Notes: generated by a model from the sequence alone, not told the origin. 64,000 nucleotides of DNA from Paenibacillus sp. CF384 (GCF_900106745.1 NZ_FNNV01000001.1:992001-1056000); one strand, 5' to 3'. Counted from the stretch's first letter, positions 52,493 through 62,788 are shown. Program-made: numbers and translations.

Positions 52493-52861
52493 CTATGATT
52501 TCGATAAATCCGGACGAAGCGCTTTCGCACCGCCTAAGTATACATGCTCGATTTCCTTCTGAGACTTCTCCGTGTTAACCGAAACCAGAAGGCGGATGCA
52601 CATGGCCAAGCTGCCTTTGACCGGCACTTCAACGGCGCACATCAACGGTACAAGCTCCCAGCCTTGCATGACACGAATCGCTCTAGCCGGAAATGTTGCA
52701 TCAAGATCACCGGTTACCGTAATAAATACGCTTGCGATGTCTTCGGGCTCGATGGCATTCGATGCTACGATCGTATGCAACAATTCCTCTGTAGCCCGTA
52801 AGATCGGTTGTTCTTCATTCCATTCGACCGTAATCGCTCCGCGAATTCCCCGTACACTCAT
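52493..52861 (-). CDS. aroH: Chorismate mutase (AroH type)
   Basis: 122 residues, monofunctional trimeric type. MSVRGIRGAITVEWNEEQPI and LRATEELLHTIV begin the sequence, and RAIRVMQGWELVPLMCAVEVPVKGSL, with the active-site Arg, follows. Makes prephenate. One base pair from aroB. Confidence 0.93.
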   Translation of the reverse strand: MSVRGIRGAITVEWNEEQPILRATEELLHTIVASNAIEPEDIASVFITVTGDLDATFPARAIRVMQGWELVPLMCAVEVPVKGSLAMCIRLLVSVNTEKSQKEIEHVYLGGAKALRPDLSKS

Positions 52862-52862
52862 G

Positions 52863-53975
52863 CTAGATGGCCTCCTGTTTCAATTGTTCCACGATCTCCC
52901 GAATGAGAGAGGTGGAAACCGATTTGTTGATTTCCACGACGCCAATTGCTGTTGGCACAATATAGACCATTGTACCTTCTTGGAACTTCTTATCGTGCAT
53001 CATGGCACGCATGATTTCATCCGTATCCAGATGTGCAGGCAGTCGCACCGGCAAACCTACTCGCTGAAGCACATGCTTGGTCACCGTGTAGACCTCTTCA
53101 GAAGCCCCCAGACGAACCGCAAGCTTTGCAGCTCCAACCATACCGATCGCTATCGCTTCACCGTGTAAAAGCTCTCCGTAGCCAGCGACCGCCTCAAGCG
53201 CATGACCGATGGTATGCCCCAGATTAAGAATCGCGCGAAGATCGTTCTCTCGCTCATCCTTCGAGACGACTGCCGCTTTAACACTGCAGCCTTTGTAGAG
53301 CGCATAGCCAAGCGCGTCAGGATCAAGCGAAGTCAGCTTATCTGCATTCTCGTCACACCAAGTTACGAAAGATGCATCCCAAATCAACCCATGCTTCACA
53401 ACTTCCGACAAGCCCGCCTTTACTTCGCGTTCAGGCAAGGTTTGCAGTGTTTTCAAATCATACAGCACGAGCTCAGGTTGATGAAAAGCTCCGATAATAT
53501 TCTTCGCAAGCGGGTGGTTGACCGCGACCTTTCCACCGACACTGCTGTCATGCGCAAGGATCGTCGTCGGAACCTGCACGAATTTAATGCCGCGCATGAA
53601 AGATGCGGCAACGAAGCCGGCAAGATCACCGACCACGCCGCCTCCCAGTGCAACAATTGTCGATTTGCGGTCAAGGCCATGCTCCAGCGCAAGCCCGATC
53701 AATTTTTCCAATTGAGTGAGGGATTTGGAACCCTCTCCCGCCGGAACTACGGCTGATACAACCGTAAAACCCGCTGTAGTCAGCACATTTGTAAGATGGT
53801 CCAAATGCTTCTGTGCGACGACATTCGTATCTGTAATGATCATAAGAGGCGACTTCTTGCTGATGCCGCGTTCGGTAAACAGGCTACCTGCTTCATCCAA
53901 CACGCCTTCCCCGATATAGATCGGGTAGGAACGCTCGCCAAGCTCGACGGTCAGTTCACGATGAGCGCCGCTCAT
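52863..53975 (-). CDS. aroB: 3-dehydroquinate synthase
   Basis: 370 residues from ATG at 53975 (overlapping the aroC stop as TAATG, with GGAGCTACTA upstream). It has PAGEGSKSLTQLEKL, the NAD-binding ALGGGVVGDLAGFVAA, the zinc-site region HGEAIAIGM and the KHGLIWD segment. Cyclises DAHP. The upstream region also has an in-frame opening that would extend it inside aroC, but with no good start signal. Confidence 0.94.
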   Translation of the reverse strand: MSGAHRELTVELGERSYPIYIGEGVLDEAGSLFTERGISKKSPLMIITDTNVVAQKHLDHLTNVLTTAGFTVVSAVVPAGEGSKSLTQLEKLIGLALEHGLDRKSTIVALGGGVVGDLAGFVAASFMRGIKFVQVPTTILAHDSSVGGKVAVNHPLAKNIIGAFHQPELVLYDLKTLQTLPEREVKAGLSEVVKHGLIWDASFVTWCDENADKLTSLDPDALGYALYKGCSVKAAVVSKDERENDLRAILNLGHTIGHALEAVAGYGELLHGEAIAIGMVGAAKLAVRLGASEEVYTVTKHVLQRVGLPVRLPAHLDTDEIMRAMMHDKKFQEGTMVYIVPTAIGVVEINKSVSTSLIREIVEQLKQEAI

Positions 53976-55144
53976 TAGTAGCTCCTCAACTGCGCCAAGT
54001 AGTTGTTGTAGTTCGCCGTAATTTCTTCCATGGAGTCGCCGCCGAATTTCTCCAGAAACGCTCTGGCTACTTCCCATGCCACAACATGCTCCATGACGAC
54101 GCTTGCAGCAGGTACGGCGCAGCTGTCCGAGCGTTCTACTTGGGCAGTGAATGGCTCTCTTGTGTCGATATCTACGCTTTGCAGCGGTTTATATAAGGTC
54201 GGGATTGGTTTCATAACGCCGCGCACGACGATTTGTTCCCCGTTCGTCATTCCGCCTTCGAATCCACCTAGACGGTTAGTCGCTCTATAGTAGCCGCGTT
54301 CTTCCGAGTACATGATCTCATCATGCACTTGCGAGCCGCGGATGGTTCCGGCTTCGAAACCAATACCGATTTCGCAGCCTTTGAAGGCATTGATCGACAT
54401 GACCGCCTGAGCGATCCGACCGTCCAGCTTGCGGTCGTACTGCACGTGGCTGCCAAGTCCGATCGGTACGCCTTCCACGATACATTCCACAATTCCGCCG
54501 ATGGAATCGCCTTCAGCTTTGATCTGATCGATATACGCAGTCATTTTCTCTTCAGTTTCCTTGTCAACGACACGTACGGGAGACTCCTCAGTCAAACGGA
54601 CTAATTCATCCAGCGGAAGCTGATTCGCAGGCGCTTCAATTTCACCGATTCGAATGACTTGTCCACCTACTTTAATGCCGAATGCAGCAAGGAATTGGCG
54701 AGCAACTGCCCCAACCGCTACGCGTGCTGCCGTTTCGCGGGCACTGGAGCGCTCAAGCACATTGCGCAGATCCTTCAAATTGTATTTAAGTCCACCGTTT
54801 AAATCCGCATGTCCGGGACGCGGGCGATGAACGCGGCGTTTCTCTTCGTCACTGCCTTCAATCGGCTCGATGTTCATCACCGATGTCCAGTGCTTCCAGT
54901 CATTATTCTCCACAATCAATGCTACAGGCGCTCCGGTTGTTTTACCATGGCGAACGCCACCGACAATGTTAGCGGTATCTTTCTCGATTTGCATGCGGCG
55001 GCCACGGCCGTGCCCCTTCTGCCTACGGTGTAATTGGAAGTTCAACTCCTGAAAATCAAGTTGCAAATTGCTCGGAAGCCCCTCAATTATTGCAGTCAAC
55101 TGTGGACCATGTGTCTCTCCTGCTGTCAAATAACGTAAACTCAC
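53975..55144 (-). CDS. aroC: Chorismate synthase
   Basis: 389 residues from a GTG start ([19 protein letters not shown]), with GGAGGG upstream. It has the FMN-binding [40 protein letters not shown] and [15 protein letters not shown] segments. Last step of the shikimate pathway; it supplies aroH and trpE downstream. First gene of the supraoperon, with its own sigma-A promoter at 55219-55247. Confidence 0.95.
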   Translation of the reverse strand: MSLRYLTAGETHGPQLTAIIEGLPSNLQLDFQELNFQLHRRQKGHGRGRRMQIEKDTANIVGGVRHGKTTGAPVALIVENNDWKHWTSVMNIEPIEGSDEEKRRVHRPRPGHADLNGGLKYNLKDLRNVLERSSARETAARVAVGAVARQFLAAFGIKVGGQVIRIGEIEAPANQLPLDELVRLTEESPVRVVDKETEEKMTAYIDQIKAEGDSIGGIVECIVEGVPIGLGSHVQYDRKLDGRIAQAVMSINAFKGCEIGIGFEAGTIRGSQVHDEIMYSEERGYYRATNRLGGFEGGMTNGEQIVVRGVMKPIPTLYKPLQSVDIDTREPFTAQVERSDSCAVPAASVVMEHVVAWEVARAFLEKFGGDSMEEITANYNNYLAQLRSY

Positions 55145-55218
55145 GGTAAAGCCCTCCCTCATTCTGAACACCGCAAACGCATATTCCGGTTATGTATTTC
55201 TGCCAAATATCTTTGCTC

Positions 55219-55247
55219 ATTATAGTATAGCGTCGCCGGTTTGACAA
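55219..55247 (-). promoter_or_regulatory. Sigma-A promoter of aroC-aroB-aroH
   Basis: TTGTCA, 17 bases, TATAAT on the minus strand, 74 bp upstream of the aroC GTG. Confidence 0.8.
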
Positions 55248-55288
55248 GGAAATGAACGCCGCCGGTTGGGAAGGCTCCTTACTAAAAA

Positions 55289-55333
55289 AGCTGCCCCGCA
55301 CACCTCCCGAAGAGGATGTGACAAGGGCAGCCT
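55289..55333 (-). terminator. Terminator between small gene and aroC
   Basis: Outer stem GGCTGCCC / GGGGCAGC with an inner TCC/GGA pairing, followed by six T residues on the minus strand. It ends the transcript of the 55-residue gene and insulates aroC. Confidence 0.8.
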
Positions 55334-55348
55334 TCCAGCTTTAATAAA

Positions 55349-55516
55349 TTAACTATTCACGGATTGCGGTCCACGCAGACGATCCGAATCCTCATTCAAT
55401 TGCGGATCATTCATGAGCCCGTTCATTTGCCTCGTATCAATGCCGAGAATTTGGGCGCATTCTTGGATCGTGATGAATCCACGCTTATACGCCGAAATAA
55501 CCTTACGTTTATCCAT
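55349..55516 (-). CDS. Small protein of 55 residues, helix-turn-helix-like
   Basis: ATG at 55516 has GGAGGCGCAGC upstream, an excellent ribosome binding site. The product starts MDKRKVISAYKRGFITIQEC and continues AQILGIDTRQMNGLMNDPQL, which looks like an Arg/Lys-led helix-turn-helix, then a polar tail. I do not recognise a named family. It lies 69 bp after cheR and has its own terminator. Probably a small conserved DNA-binding or regulatory protein. Confidence 0.65.
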   Translation of the reverse strand: MDKRKVISAYKRGFITIQECAQILGIDTRQMNGLMNDPQLNEDSDRLRGPQSVNS

Positions 55517-55585
55517 GCTGCGCCTCCATTAAACCAAACTATTCATAGCTTTAGTATTGGAGAAGATGGAAAACGATATACCCTG

Positions 55586-56368
55586 CTACGCGCGTTTGCG
55601 GTAAAAGAATGTTTCTACCGAATCGAAATCATATTGCGCGGGCGAGAAAATTTGCTCCGTGCTGCCTACAAACAGCAGTCCGCCGGGCTTAAGCGCTTTC
55701 GAGAATTTATGATAGAGCAGATGTTTGGCTTCTTCCGTGAAGTAGATCATGACATTGCGGCAGACGATGACATCGAATCCGGTGTCAAAGGTGTCATGAA
55801 GTAAATTCTGCTGTTTAAAGGTAATATTTCGCTTGAGTTGATTGACTACAGCAACATGATCTTCGTCATGCTTCGTAAAATATTTATTCATATAAGTGCG
55901 TGGAACTTCGCGGATCGAACGATCCTGATAAATGCCTTGTGCCGCCTTCTGCAGAACAAGATTATCCAGATCGGTTGCAAGGATGGATGACTTATCTTGC
56001 GCGCCGAGCTCAGCCAGAATCATGGACAGTGTATAAGGCTCTTCCCCGGTTGAACAAGCTGCACTCCAAATTTTGGCCCGTGGATTACTCTTCACGATTT
56101 CGGGTAAAAACTTCTTCTCCATGGCTTCCCAGCGGCTCGGATTACGCCAAAACTCCGACACGTTGATGGTCATCCGATCGAGAAATTCGTTCATCAGCTT
56201 CTTATCCTTCTCAAGGCCATCCCAATAGGCTGCGAATGTATTGAAGCCGTACTTCTGCCTAAGCGTCGTCAACCGCCGCTTCATCTGCGCTTCTTTGTAC
56301 TGGGAAAGATCAATAGCTGTTTTATCTTTGATTTTCTTGATGAAAAGCGTAAAGTCCTTGTCCTCCAT
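55586..56368 (-). CDS. cheR: Chemotaxis protein methyltransferase CheR
   Basis: About 260 residues from the second of two adjacent ATGs, 7 bases after GGGGGA. An N-terminal helical CheR_N domain (FIKKIKDKTAIDLSQYKEAQMKRRL) is followed by the SAM-binding domain with IWSAACSTGEEPYTLSMILAEL and DVIVCRNVMIYFTEEAK. Methylates chemoreceptor glutamates. Between ndk and aroC as in B. subtilis. Confidence 0.92.
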   Translation of the reverse strand: MEDKDFTLFIKKIKDKTAIDLSQYKEAQMKRRLTTLRQKYGFNTFAAYWDGLEKDKKLMNEFLDRMTINVSEFWRNPSRWEAMEKKFLPEIVKSNPRAKIWSAACSTGEEPYTLSMILAELGAQDKSSILATDLDNLVLQKAAQGIYQDRSIREVPRTYMNKYFTKHDEDHVAVVNQLKRNITFKQQNLLHDTFDTGFDVIVCRNVMIYFTEEAKHLLYHKFSKALKPGGLLFVGSTEQIFSPAQYDFDSVETFFYRKRA

Positions 56369-56446
56369 CATGTTTTCCCCCGATGTCGCAGACACTTGGC
56401 CGCCTGAAGTTAAATTCCACAGTTGAATTGCTTGTCCGTTAGTTCA

Positions 56447-56890
56447 TTAAATCCACTGCTGAATCGTTTGGTTGTAGTCCACCATTTCATGAGGAGCGAA
56501 GAAAATCCCGATCTCACGTGCCGCACTCTCCGGTGAATCCGATCCATGAATAAGATTGAAATTCGTATGTACTGCATAATCGGAACGAATCGTTCCCGGT
56601 GCTGCTTCAAGCGCATTCGTCTTGCCGATCATCGCCCGTGTTAGTCCGATGACATTATCCCCTTGCCAAACCATAGCAAATACCGGACCTGACGTCACAA
56701 AGGCTACAAGCGGCGGATAAAAGGGCTTTCCGATGTGCTCTGCATAATGACGTTCCGCCAGTTCAGGCGTGATCATCATAAATTTGGCTCCAACGAGCTT
56801 TAGCCCCTTACGTTCAAAACGGGACACGATTTCACCGATCAAACCGCGTTGCACGCCATCTGGCTTTACCATTAGAAATGTTCTTTCCAT
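56447..56890 (-). CDS. ndk: Nucleoside diphosphate kinase
   Basis: 147 residues. [20 protein letters not shown] at the start, and [20 protein letters not shown] with the active-site His ([10 protein letters not shown]). Phosphorylates NDPs. It lies between hepT and cheR as in B. subtilis. Confidence 0.96.
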   Translation of the reverse strand: MERTFLMVKPDGVQRGLIGEIVSRFERKGLKLVGAKFMMITPELAERHYAEHIGKPFYPPLVAFVTSGPVFAMVWQGDNVIGLTRAMIGKTNALEAAPGTIRSDYAVHTNFNLIHGSDSPESAAREIGIFFAPHEMVDYNQTIQQWI

Positions 56891-56911
56891 CTGAATTCCC
56901 TCCCAAACGCT

Positions 56912-57886
56912 TTAGTAGTTTCGTTTTGCAATAAAATGCGCAATATCCGTCAAATTTTTCTTCGCCGTAATGTTCGGCAATTCCCTTAGAGCTTCAATCG
57001 CTTTATGCATATATCTTGTCGCCATGGCATCCGCAGTGTGAATGCCGGCGCTCTTACGTATTATGTTCAACGCTTTTTTCGTTTCACCTGCTCCATTCGA
57101 CTCGCGGATTTTATTTATTTCTACAAGCAAATCGTCTTTAATGGATGGTTCTTGCATCGCGAGCAGTACCGGAAGCGTCATATTGCCTTGTTTGATGTCG
57201 GAACCTGGCGGTTTGCCGATCTGTTTCTCGGTGCCAAGCAAGTCGAGCAGATCGTCGCGAATTTGGAAAGTCATGCCCACATTATAGCCAAACCGGTACA
57301 GGCAATTAGCCGTCTTATGATCCGCACCTGCCGCTAATGCGCCAAGCTGACAGCTGATCGCGATTAACAGTGCCGTCTTGCGCCGGATACGAAGCAAGTA
57401 GTTGCGCACCGATTGCTCGGTATTGAAGAAGTCACGGATTTGCTCCATCTCCCCAATACACATTTGCACCATGGCTTTGGATAAGATCTGATGAATTTGC
57501 GGGTTCTCAAGCTCGGTTACAATCGTAAGCGCTTTGCCGTAAATATAATCGCCGGTGTACATCGCAATTCGGTTATCCCATTTGGATTTAACCGTAAGCT
57601 GACCGCGACGGGTCTCGGCATTATCGATCACATCATCATGCACGAGAGAAGCCATATGAATGAGTTCAAGCGGTACCGCAATTCTTTGGAGCACATCCAG
57701 GCGGTATGTGCCAAACTTACCGGCAAGCAGCACAAAGACGGGACGTATCCGCTTGCCGCCTGCCTTGAGCAGATGCGTCGATGTATCCGTGAGCAGCGTA
57801 TGCTCGGAAGTAACGCTGCGCGCCAGCTGACTTTCGATTGCATCTAAATCGCTTTTCATTTTGGCATAGATATCAAGTAGTTTCAT
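56912..57886 (-). CDS. hepT: Heptaprenyl diphosphate synthase component II
   Basis: 324 residues, trans-polyprenyl synthase. First aspartate-rich motif DDVID in MASLVHDDVIDNAETRRG, second DDLLD in FQIRDDLLDLLG. Pairs with HepS to make the C35 side chain of menaquinone-7. It overlaps the mqnA-like gene by 4 bp. Confidence 0.93.
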   Translation of the reverse strand: MKLLDIYAKMKSDLDAIESQLARSVTSEHTLLTDTSTHLLKAGGKRIRPVFVLLAGKFGTYRLDVLQRIAVPLELIHMASLVHDDVIDNAETRRGQLTVKSKWDNRIAMYTGDYIYGKALTIVTELENPQIHQILSKAMVQMCIGEMEQIRDFFNTEQSVRNYLLRIRRKTALLIAISCQLGALAAGADHKTANCLYRFGYNVGMTFQIRDDLLDLLGTEKQIGKPPGSDIKQGNMTLPVLLAMQEPSIKDDLLVEINKIRESNGAGETKKALNIIRKSAGIHTADAMATRYMHKAIEALRELPNITAKKNLTDIAHFIAKRNY

Positions 57887-58749
57887 TTGTTCACCTTGAG
57901 GGCAGATTGGTCTGAGAAAAATTGCATTTGAACCTCATGCGACAACAATCCTAATTGATGCGCATAGTCAAAATACAACGATAAACCCGCCTGCTCGTCC
58001 GTTCCGAAGTTATAGTGCAGCTCTTTGAAATATCGTTTCCAATAGGCTGCTTCCCCGCCTAACAGTGTGCAGGCTTTATCAATCAGGGGCTGCAGGTCGC
58101 TGAGACTTCTGTCCTTGCTTGCCGTCAACGCCTGCAGAACAGTCGAAACCGCCTCCGGATCTGCAGCTGCAATTTCTTTGCGGATGGCCACGAGCGCGAA
58201 AGTCATACCGTAACCTGTCCAATTGCGCCACAGCTCGCCCAAATCGATAACGGCCATGCCTCTTTCCTTATTCGCCCATGATGCGTGGATGGCTGTATCC
58301 CCAATGAGAAGTGCAGCATCCGCTTCCTCCAGCATGGTGTCCAGGTTTGGCTCCATCGTTATATATGAAGGTTCTGCTTTATAATAAAGCTTCATTAGAA
58401 TTTTGAGTAAATTAACGGAGGTTGCGGACGTTGCCGTCATCGCGATCCGTCCTTGGAGCACCTCTTCGAGCGGTTTCTTTAGAAACAGCAGAATCGAATT
58501 GACGCGCCCCCTTGCACTAACCGATAAGTTCGGCAGCAGCAAGTATTCATTGGCATTTTCCGCATAGGCGAACGAGGACATCGAGGTGATGTCGATCTCA
58601 CCTTGCCGAAGAGCTTTATTCAATGCAGCCGGGACACGCTTCTCGATTTGGAACCGTTCCTTCGGCAAGCGCTCCTCCGCATAATGAAAAATAGGCCAAC
58701 TATTCGCATAGTCAATGCGACCGACTGTAATCGGGCGATTTAACCCCAT
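57883..58749 (-). CDS. mqnA: Menaquinone biosynthesis protein MqnA (chorismate dehydratase)
   Basis: 288 residues from ATG at 58749, with GGGGAG nine bases upstream. It has the substrate-binding-protein-like fold of MqnA: ITVGRIDYANSWPIFHYAEE, then VPAALNKALRQGEIDITSMSSFAYAENANEY, and ADAALLIGDTAIHA. It converts chorismate to 3-enolpyruvylbenzoate, the first step of the futalosine route. It overlaps ubiX by 38 bp. Confidence 0.85.
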   Translation of the reverse strand: MGLNRPITVGRIDYANSWPIFHYAEERLPKERFQIEKRVPAALNKALRQGEIDITSMSSFAYAENANEYLLLPNLSVSARGRVNSILLFLKKPLEEVLQGRIAMTATSATSVNLLKILMKLYYKAEPSYITMEPNLDTMLEEADAALLIGDTAIHASWANKERGMAVIDLGELWRNWTGYGMTFALVAIRKEIAAADPEAVSTVLQALTASKDRSLSDLQPLIDKACTLLGGEAAYWKRYFKELHYNFGTDEQAGLSLYFDYAHQLGLLSHEVQMQFFSDQSALKVNK

Positions 58750-59374
58750 GCTGTTCATCTCCCCATCTTCTGTACAAATCATGATCCAGCGGAAGCTGAT
58801 CAAGCACTTTCCCGACTAGAAAATTAATGATATCGTCAATTGTTTGCGGCCCGTGATAGAAAGCCGGCATCGCCGGAATCAGCTTAACGCCAAGACGAGC
58901 CAGCGTCAGCATGTTCTCCAGATGAATGGCATGCAGCGGCGTCTCGCGAGGGACAAGGATCAGCTTACGTCCTTCCTTCAGCATAACATCCGCAGCACGT
59001 GTCATCAAATCATCCGAAATGCCATGTGCGATCGAGGCCAATGTCCCCATCGAACATGGCATGATGATCATGCCTTCCACTTGGAACGAACCGCTTGCAA
59101 TCGAGGCGCCGATGTCCGCATTGGGATGCAAAATCAATCTCCCCGCTTCTATCTCTTCCGGAAACACATTGGCGAACGCCTGCTGACGTTTCGTCGTGTC
59201 CCAGCCAAGCTCTTCTTTCAGTACACGCCAGCCTGCTTCCGTTACGACAAGATGTACGTTCAGCCCGCCTTCCAGAAGGCTGCTGATAAGCCTGATCCCG
59301 TAGATCGCGCCGCTAGCTCCTGTAATACCGACAACCATACGCTTGCGCGTTACTTCGGCAGTTCGCTCTACCAC
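58712..59374 (-). CDS. ubiX: UbiX-family flavin prenyltransferase
   Basis: 220 residues. VVGITGASGAIYGIRLI (FMN-binding) is followed by IIMPCSMGTLASIAHGISDDLMTRAADVMLKE and the conserved LVPRETPLHAIHLENM. It makes prenylated FMN for UbiD-type decarboxylases, which here would act on a futalosine-pathway intermediate. Start GTG at 59374 or ATG at 59338. It overlaps its neighbours on both sides. Confidence 0.9.
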   Translation of the reverse strand: MVERTAEVTRKRMVVGITGASGAIYGIRLISSLLEGGLNVHLVVTEAGWRVLKEELGWDTTKRQQAFANVFPEEIEAGRLILHPNADIGASIASGSFQVEGMIIMPCSMGTLASIAHGISDDLMTRAADVMLKEGRKLILVPRETPLHAIHLENMLTLARLGVKLIPAMPAFYHGPQTIDDIINFLVGKVLDQLPLDHDLYRRWGDEQHGVKSPDYSRSH

Positions 59375-60243
59375 TTGTGAAGCACCACCAAATCGAGCAG
59401 CGCACTGATAAACAATACAACACTGAGTGTTCCATTCATGGTAAAGAAGGCAGTTTGCACGCGGCTCATATCATTCGGTTTCACCAGAATATGCTGATAG
59501 CACAGTAAGCCTACGGAAATAATGGCACCAATCAAATATAGCCAGCTAAGCGGAGTTAACCAATATAATGATATGAATCCGATACTCGTCAACAGATGAA
59601 ACCCGCGCGATAGCTGTAATGCTCCGACCATACCAAACCGCGATGGAATCGAATGCACGCCTTCCTTACGGTCAAATTCGAAGTCTTGGCAAGCATATAT
59701 GATATCGAAGCCGGCAAGCCAGCAAGCTACCGTTGCATACAACACCCAAGCCGACAGCTCGAAATGTCCCGCAATGGCAACCCAGCCGCCAAGCGGTGCA
59801 AGACCGATAGTCAATCCAAGCACGACATGGCAAAGCCATGTAAAACGTTTTGTATACGAATAAAGCACAAGCATGAATACCGCGATCGGCATCAGTTTCA
59901 TACAAATCGGATCAAGCTGCGCGGCAGCAATGAATAACACGATAAAGGACACCGCTATGAACAAGCCGACTTCGCCTGCACGCAGCAAGCCTGCCGGGAT
60001 AGCCCGTTTCGCGGTACGTGGATTCTTGGCATCGATAACGCGGTCAATGACGCGGTTCAGCCCCATTGCGGCGCTCCTGGCACCAACCATCGCCAGGATA
60101 ATCCAGCCGATTTCACTCCATTCCGGGTACCGGTTCTCCATAATGATCGCACCAAGCATGGCGCCCATGAAAGCAAACGGTAAGGCGAAAATGGTATGTT
60201 CGAACTTAATCATTTCTAAAATAATGCGGAATTTGCGAATCAT
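59368..60243 (-). CDS. mqnP: UbiA-family prenyltransferase (MqnP-like)
   Basis: 291 residues with about eight membrane spans. The first Asp-rich motif is [18 protein letters not shown], and the second is in [16 protein letters not shown]. Attaches the C35 tail to the menaquinone ring precursor. It is between ubiX and menG, in a cluster with mqnA, so it is more likely the futalosine-pathway enzyme MqnP than MenA. Confidence 0.85.
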   Translation of the reverse strand: MIRKFRIILEMIKFEHTIFALPFAFMGAMLGAIIMENRYPEWSEIGWIILAMVGARSAAMGLNRVIDRVIDAKNPRTAKRAIPAGLLRAGEVGLFIAVSFIVLFIAAAQLDPICMKLMPIAVFMLVLYSYTKRFTWLCHVVLGLTIGLAPLGGWVAIAGHFELSAWVLYATVACWLAGFDIIYACQDFEFDRKEGVHSIPSRFGMVGALQLSRGFHLLTSIGFISLYWLTPLSWLYLIGAIISVGLLCYQHILVKPNDMSRVQTAFFTMNGTLSVVLFISALLDLVVLHKW

Positions 60244-60959
60244 GCGTTGTCCGTTCCCTTCGTCCCCATGTGTAATGCCGCGACTCCGCCTGCTAACGGA
60301 AATACACGAACATGCTGAAGGCCGATTTCACGGTATTTCGCCGCAAGCTGCTTCGAGTCCGGAAATGCTTTAAGCGACTCCGGCAGCCATTTGTATTGCT
60401 CGTATCGCTTGGCGACCATTTTGCCAATCGCAGGCATGACGCGCTCGAAGTAGAAATAATAGATTGCTTTGAACGGCTGCCAAGTAGGTTTGGACATCTC
60501 CAGGCATACCACTTGTCCGCCGGGCTTCACCACTCGCATCATTTCGCGAAGCACTTGCTCCAAATCAGGTACGTTGCGAAGTCCGAAACCGATCGTTGCG
60601 AAATCGAAACGATTATCCTCGAACGGCAGCTCCATCGCATTGCCTTGCACGAGCGAGATTTGACGATCAAGCCCCTCGCCCTTCACTTTCTTCTTCCCTA
60701 CTTCAAGCATGCCTGCGCTGAAATCAAGCCCTACCACATCGCCGCTTTCACTTGCCTTCGCAAGCGCAATTGTCCAATCGCATGTGCCGCAGCACAAATC
60801 GATTGCCGTATTTCCGGGCTTTACATTCATCTTGCGCATCGTAAATTTTCTCCACGCCTTATGTCGACGGAAGCTGATTAAATCATTCATGAGGTCGTAC
60901 GTTGGTGCAATGCTTTCAAAAACGGCATGCACATGCTGTTCCTTCGATTTGGATTGCAT
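60240..60959 (-). CDS. menG: Demethylmenaquinone methyltransferase
   Basis: 239 residues from ATG at 60959, with AAGGAGACTACC upstream. SAM motif I is in [18 protein letters not shown], and the C-terminal half has [20 protein letters not shown] and [18 protein letters not shown]. Last methylation in menaquinone synthesis. 10 bp after hepS. Confidence 0.94.
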   Translation of the reverse strand: MQSKSKEQHVHAVFESIAPTYDLMNDLISFRRHKAWRKFTMRKMNVKPGNTAIDLCCGTCDWTIALAKASESGDVVGLDFSAGMLEVGKKKVKGEGLDRQISLVQGNAMELPFEDNRFDFATIGFGLRNVPDLEQVLREMMRVVKPGGQVVCLEMSKPTWQPFKAIYYFYFERVMPAIGKMVAKRYEQYKWLPESLKAFPDSKQLAAKYREIGLQHVRVFPLAGGVAALHMGTKGTDNA

Positions 60960-60969
60960 GGTAGTCTCC

Positions 60970-61839
60970 TTACCTTCTCTCGCCTTGGGCCGATACCGCA
61001 GGTACAAGAGGACGCGTAAACGTTTCTACGATGCCCATCAACTCGCGGACGAGCTTATCGGAATCAAGACACGAAACGACCGATTGTACATGCAGAGCAG
61101 ATTGTTTCAGCTTCTCGGCCAATTGTGTGCGAATATCATATTTTGCGATCAATGACTGTGCGTAGGACGGCTCAGTGGAAAGATCGAGTAACTTGCGTTT
61201 CTCTTCGTCGGTTCCATTATTCCACACATGCCAGTATGCCCAGCTTCCGCTGAATCGCTCTGGCTTCTCGCTGCGAATCAGCTCGTCCATTACGACCTCG
61301 CAACGTCCGAAACCTTGAAGCAGTTCCGTCCAGGCACGTGTCAGTTTCTCGTCCATACTGTCTGTGAAAGCTTGGAATAACTCTGTCTTCAGCTGTACGC
61401 AGTGGATCAAATATTCTTCTGCCGTCAGCTTCAGCTGTTTCATTCTGAGGTATAAGTTTACCTTCAGCTTATTGACCTCTGAAACACCGCTGCTAAGGCG
61501 GCGAATCATATCCACTTGTCCCGCTTGCGACAACAGCTGATAGAATCGGCTGCTGTAGTAATCTCCTGCGAGCACTTTCAACTGGCGTGACCGCATCTCA
61601 CGTTCTTGCAGGCGACCGCTGTCAGAATCGATGAGATCATGCGTATCCATCCCCATCTGTACCAAGGAAGTGACAAGCGAATAGAGCTCACTGTGGAACA
61701 GCGGCGTTCGTTGATTGGCTAGAAATGTGAAGAGCAGCCTGATCCTCGAATCGGGAAAATCGGGCAGCTCCGTATGCATTTGAATCATATCGTATTCGAG
61801 GTACTTTTTTGCGATTTCAGGTATCTTATATGGTTTCAT
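60970..61839 (-). CDS. hepS: Heptaprenyl diphosphate synthase component I
   Basis: 289 residues, helical, without DDxxD motifs, as expected for the small regulatory subunit ([20 protein letters not shown] near the start; [15 protein letters not shown] near residue 185). It pairs with HepT. It starts with GGAGGCTAGG upstream. It precedes menG as in B. subtilis. Confidence 0.85.
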   Translation of the reverse strand: MKPYKIPEIAKKYLEYDMIQMHTELPDFPDSRIRLLFTFLANQRTPLFHSELYSLVTSLVQMGMDTHDLIDSDSGRLQEREMRSRQLKVLAGDYYSSRFYQLLSQAGQVDMIRRLSSGVSEVNKLKVNLYLRMKQLKLTAEEYLIHCVQLKTELFQAFTDSMDEKLTRAWTELLQGFGRCEVVMDELIRSEKPERFSGSWAYWHVWNNGTDEEKRKLLDLSTEPSYAQSLIAKYDIRTQLAEKLKQSALHVQSVVSCLDSDKLVRELMGIVETFTRPLVPAVSAQGERR

Positions 61840-61951
61840 TTGGCCTAGCCTCCGGACAAAACTTAGATGACAGCTGATTCAACCTACTGCTGCCCCAAAC
61901 CAATCATCTGTTAATAATCTAAACAATTATAGCACTATGTGTGGCGTTTCG

Positions 61952-62485
61952 CTACAACTGGGATATAGACAAACGCAGGCGCTGCCTCCAAATTTCGTCC
62001 GTAAATGGTTCTGCGGCGCTTAAGTTTGACAGATCTGTGGACAGCCAGGTATCGCTCCTCCTGACATCGACGGCAGCAAGCAATCTGTTAACGGGATGCT
62101 CATCCTCATTCTCCGCCTTCATAGGCGTAACGAATCGGACTAAGACACGGCTCACGTTATCCGTATGTACAAATGCAAATTCCAATAGTCGCTGCAAATC
62201 GCTCATCCATTCCTCTACAGCATTCCCATAATGCTCCGCAGATAAATCGACCGACAGCACCGATCCTTTCCATTCTACCCGTTTCACGTCGAGCTCCAGA
62301 TGAAGACCAAGCATGGAATCTACGATCACCCCCGCACTCAAGCGCTTAATCGGGAAGGGGTGAAAGACCGAAATATCGCCTTTGGCTTGCTGCATTCGTG
62401 AATCCGTTAACGGGAGTATTGTCAGTAACACGGTAACAGCTGCTGTTACCGCACACGCATAGAGCAGCCTCTTGTAATGCGACAT
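61952..62485 (-). CDS. Membrane-anchored or secreted protein of unknown function
   Basis: 177 residues with a short N-terminal hydrophobic segment (about 8-24, LLYACAVTAAVTVLLTI) that could be a signal anchor. The rest is a mixed alpha/beta domain without a recognised family. It lies between mtrB and hepS, where B. subtilis has no corresponding gene. No function can be given. Confidence 0.6.
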   Translation of the reverse strand: MSHYKRLLYACAVTAAVTVLLTILPLTDSRMQQAKGDISVFHPFPIKRLSAGVIVDSMLGLHLELDVKRVEWKGSVLSVDLSAEHYGNAVEEWMSDLQRLLEFAFVHTDNVSRVLVRFVTPMKAENEDEHPVNRLLAAVDVRRSDTWLSTDLSNLSAAEPFTDEIWRQRLRLSISQL

Positions 62486-62539
62486 CTACCATCCGCCTCT
62501 CGCGCACAGAATGTCCTGCTACTCTAGTGTACAAACTAA

Positions 62540-62562
62540 AAAAGCAGGCTATGCCTGCTTTT
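62540..62562 (-). terminator. Terminator of mtrB
   Basis: A perfect 10-bp stem AAAAGCAGGC / GCCTGCTTTT with a 3-nt loop, four bp after the stop codon, and a T run on the minus strand. Confidence 0.9.
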
Positions 62563-62566
62563 CGGT

Positions 62567-62788
62567 TTAATCCTCTGTATCGACGGTACCATACTTGGTT
62601 AGCACTGTTGCTTTGCCGCGAATTTTGATCGCTGACGTGTGGTCCGTAAACTGGCAGATGAGGATTTCTCCTTTATCGAGCTTCTCCGTGTGATGAAACT
62701 TCGTATCTTGACCGCGAGTCAGTCCGATGACTTGTACGCCTTGGGACTTCGCTTTAATGACGATATATTCCCCATTCTTGTCTTCCAT
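62567..62788 (-). CDS. mtrB: Trp RNA-binding attenuation protein TRAP
   Basis: 73 residues, close to the 75 of B. subtilis. The core [39 protein letters not shown] is nearly identical to the B. subtilis protein in its tryptophan loops. The RNA-contact residues Lys, Lys, Arg correspond to K36, K55 and R57 here (B. subtilis K37, K56, R58). An 11-subunit ring binds (G/U)AG repeats when tryptophan is present. B. subtilis has folE before it; here it is missing. Confidence 0.95.
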   Translation of the reverse strand: MEDKNGEYIVIKAKSQGVQVIGLTRGQDTKFHHTEKLDKGEILICQFTDHTSAIKIRGKATVLTKYGTVDTED

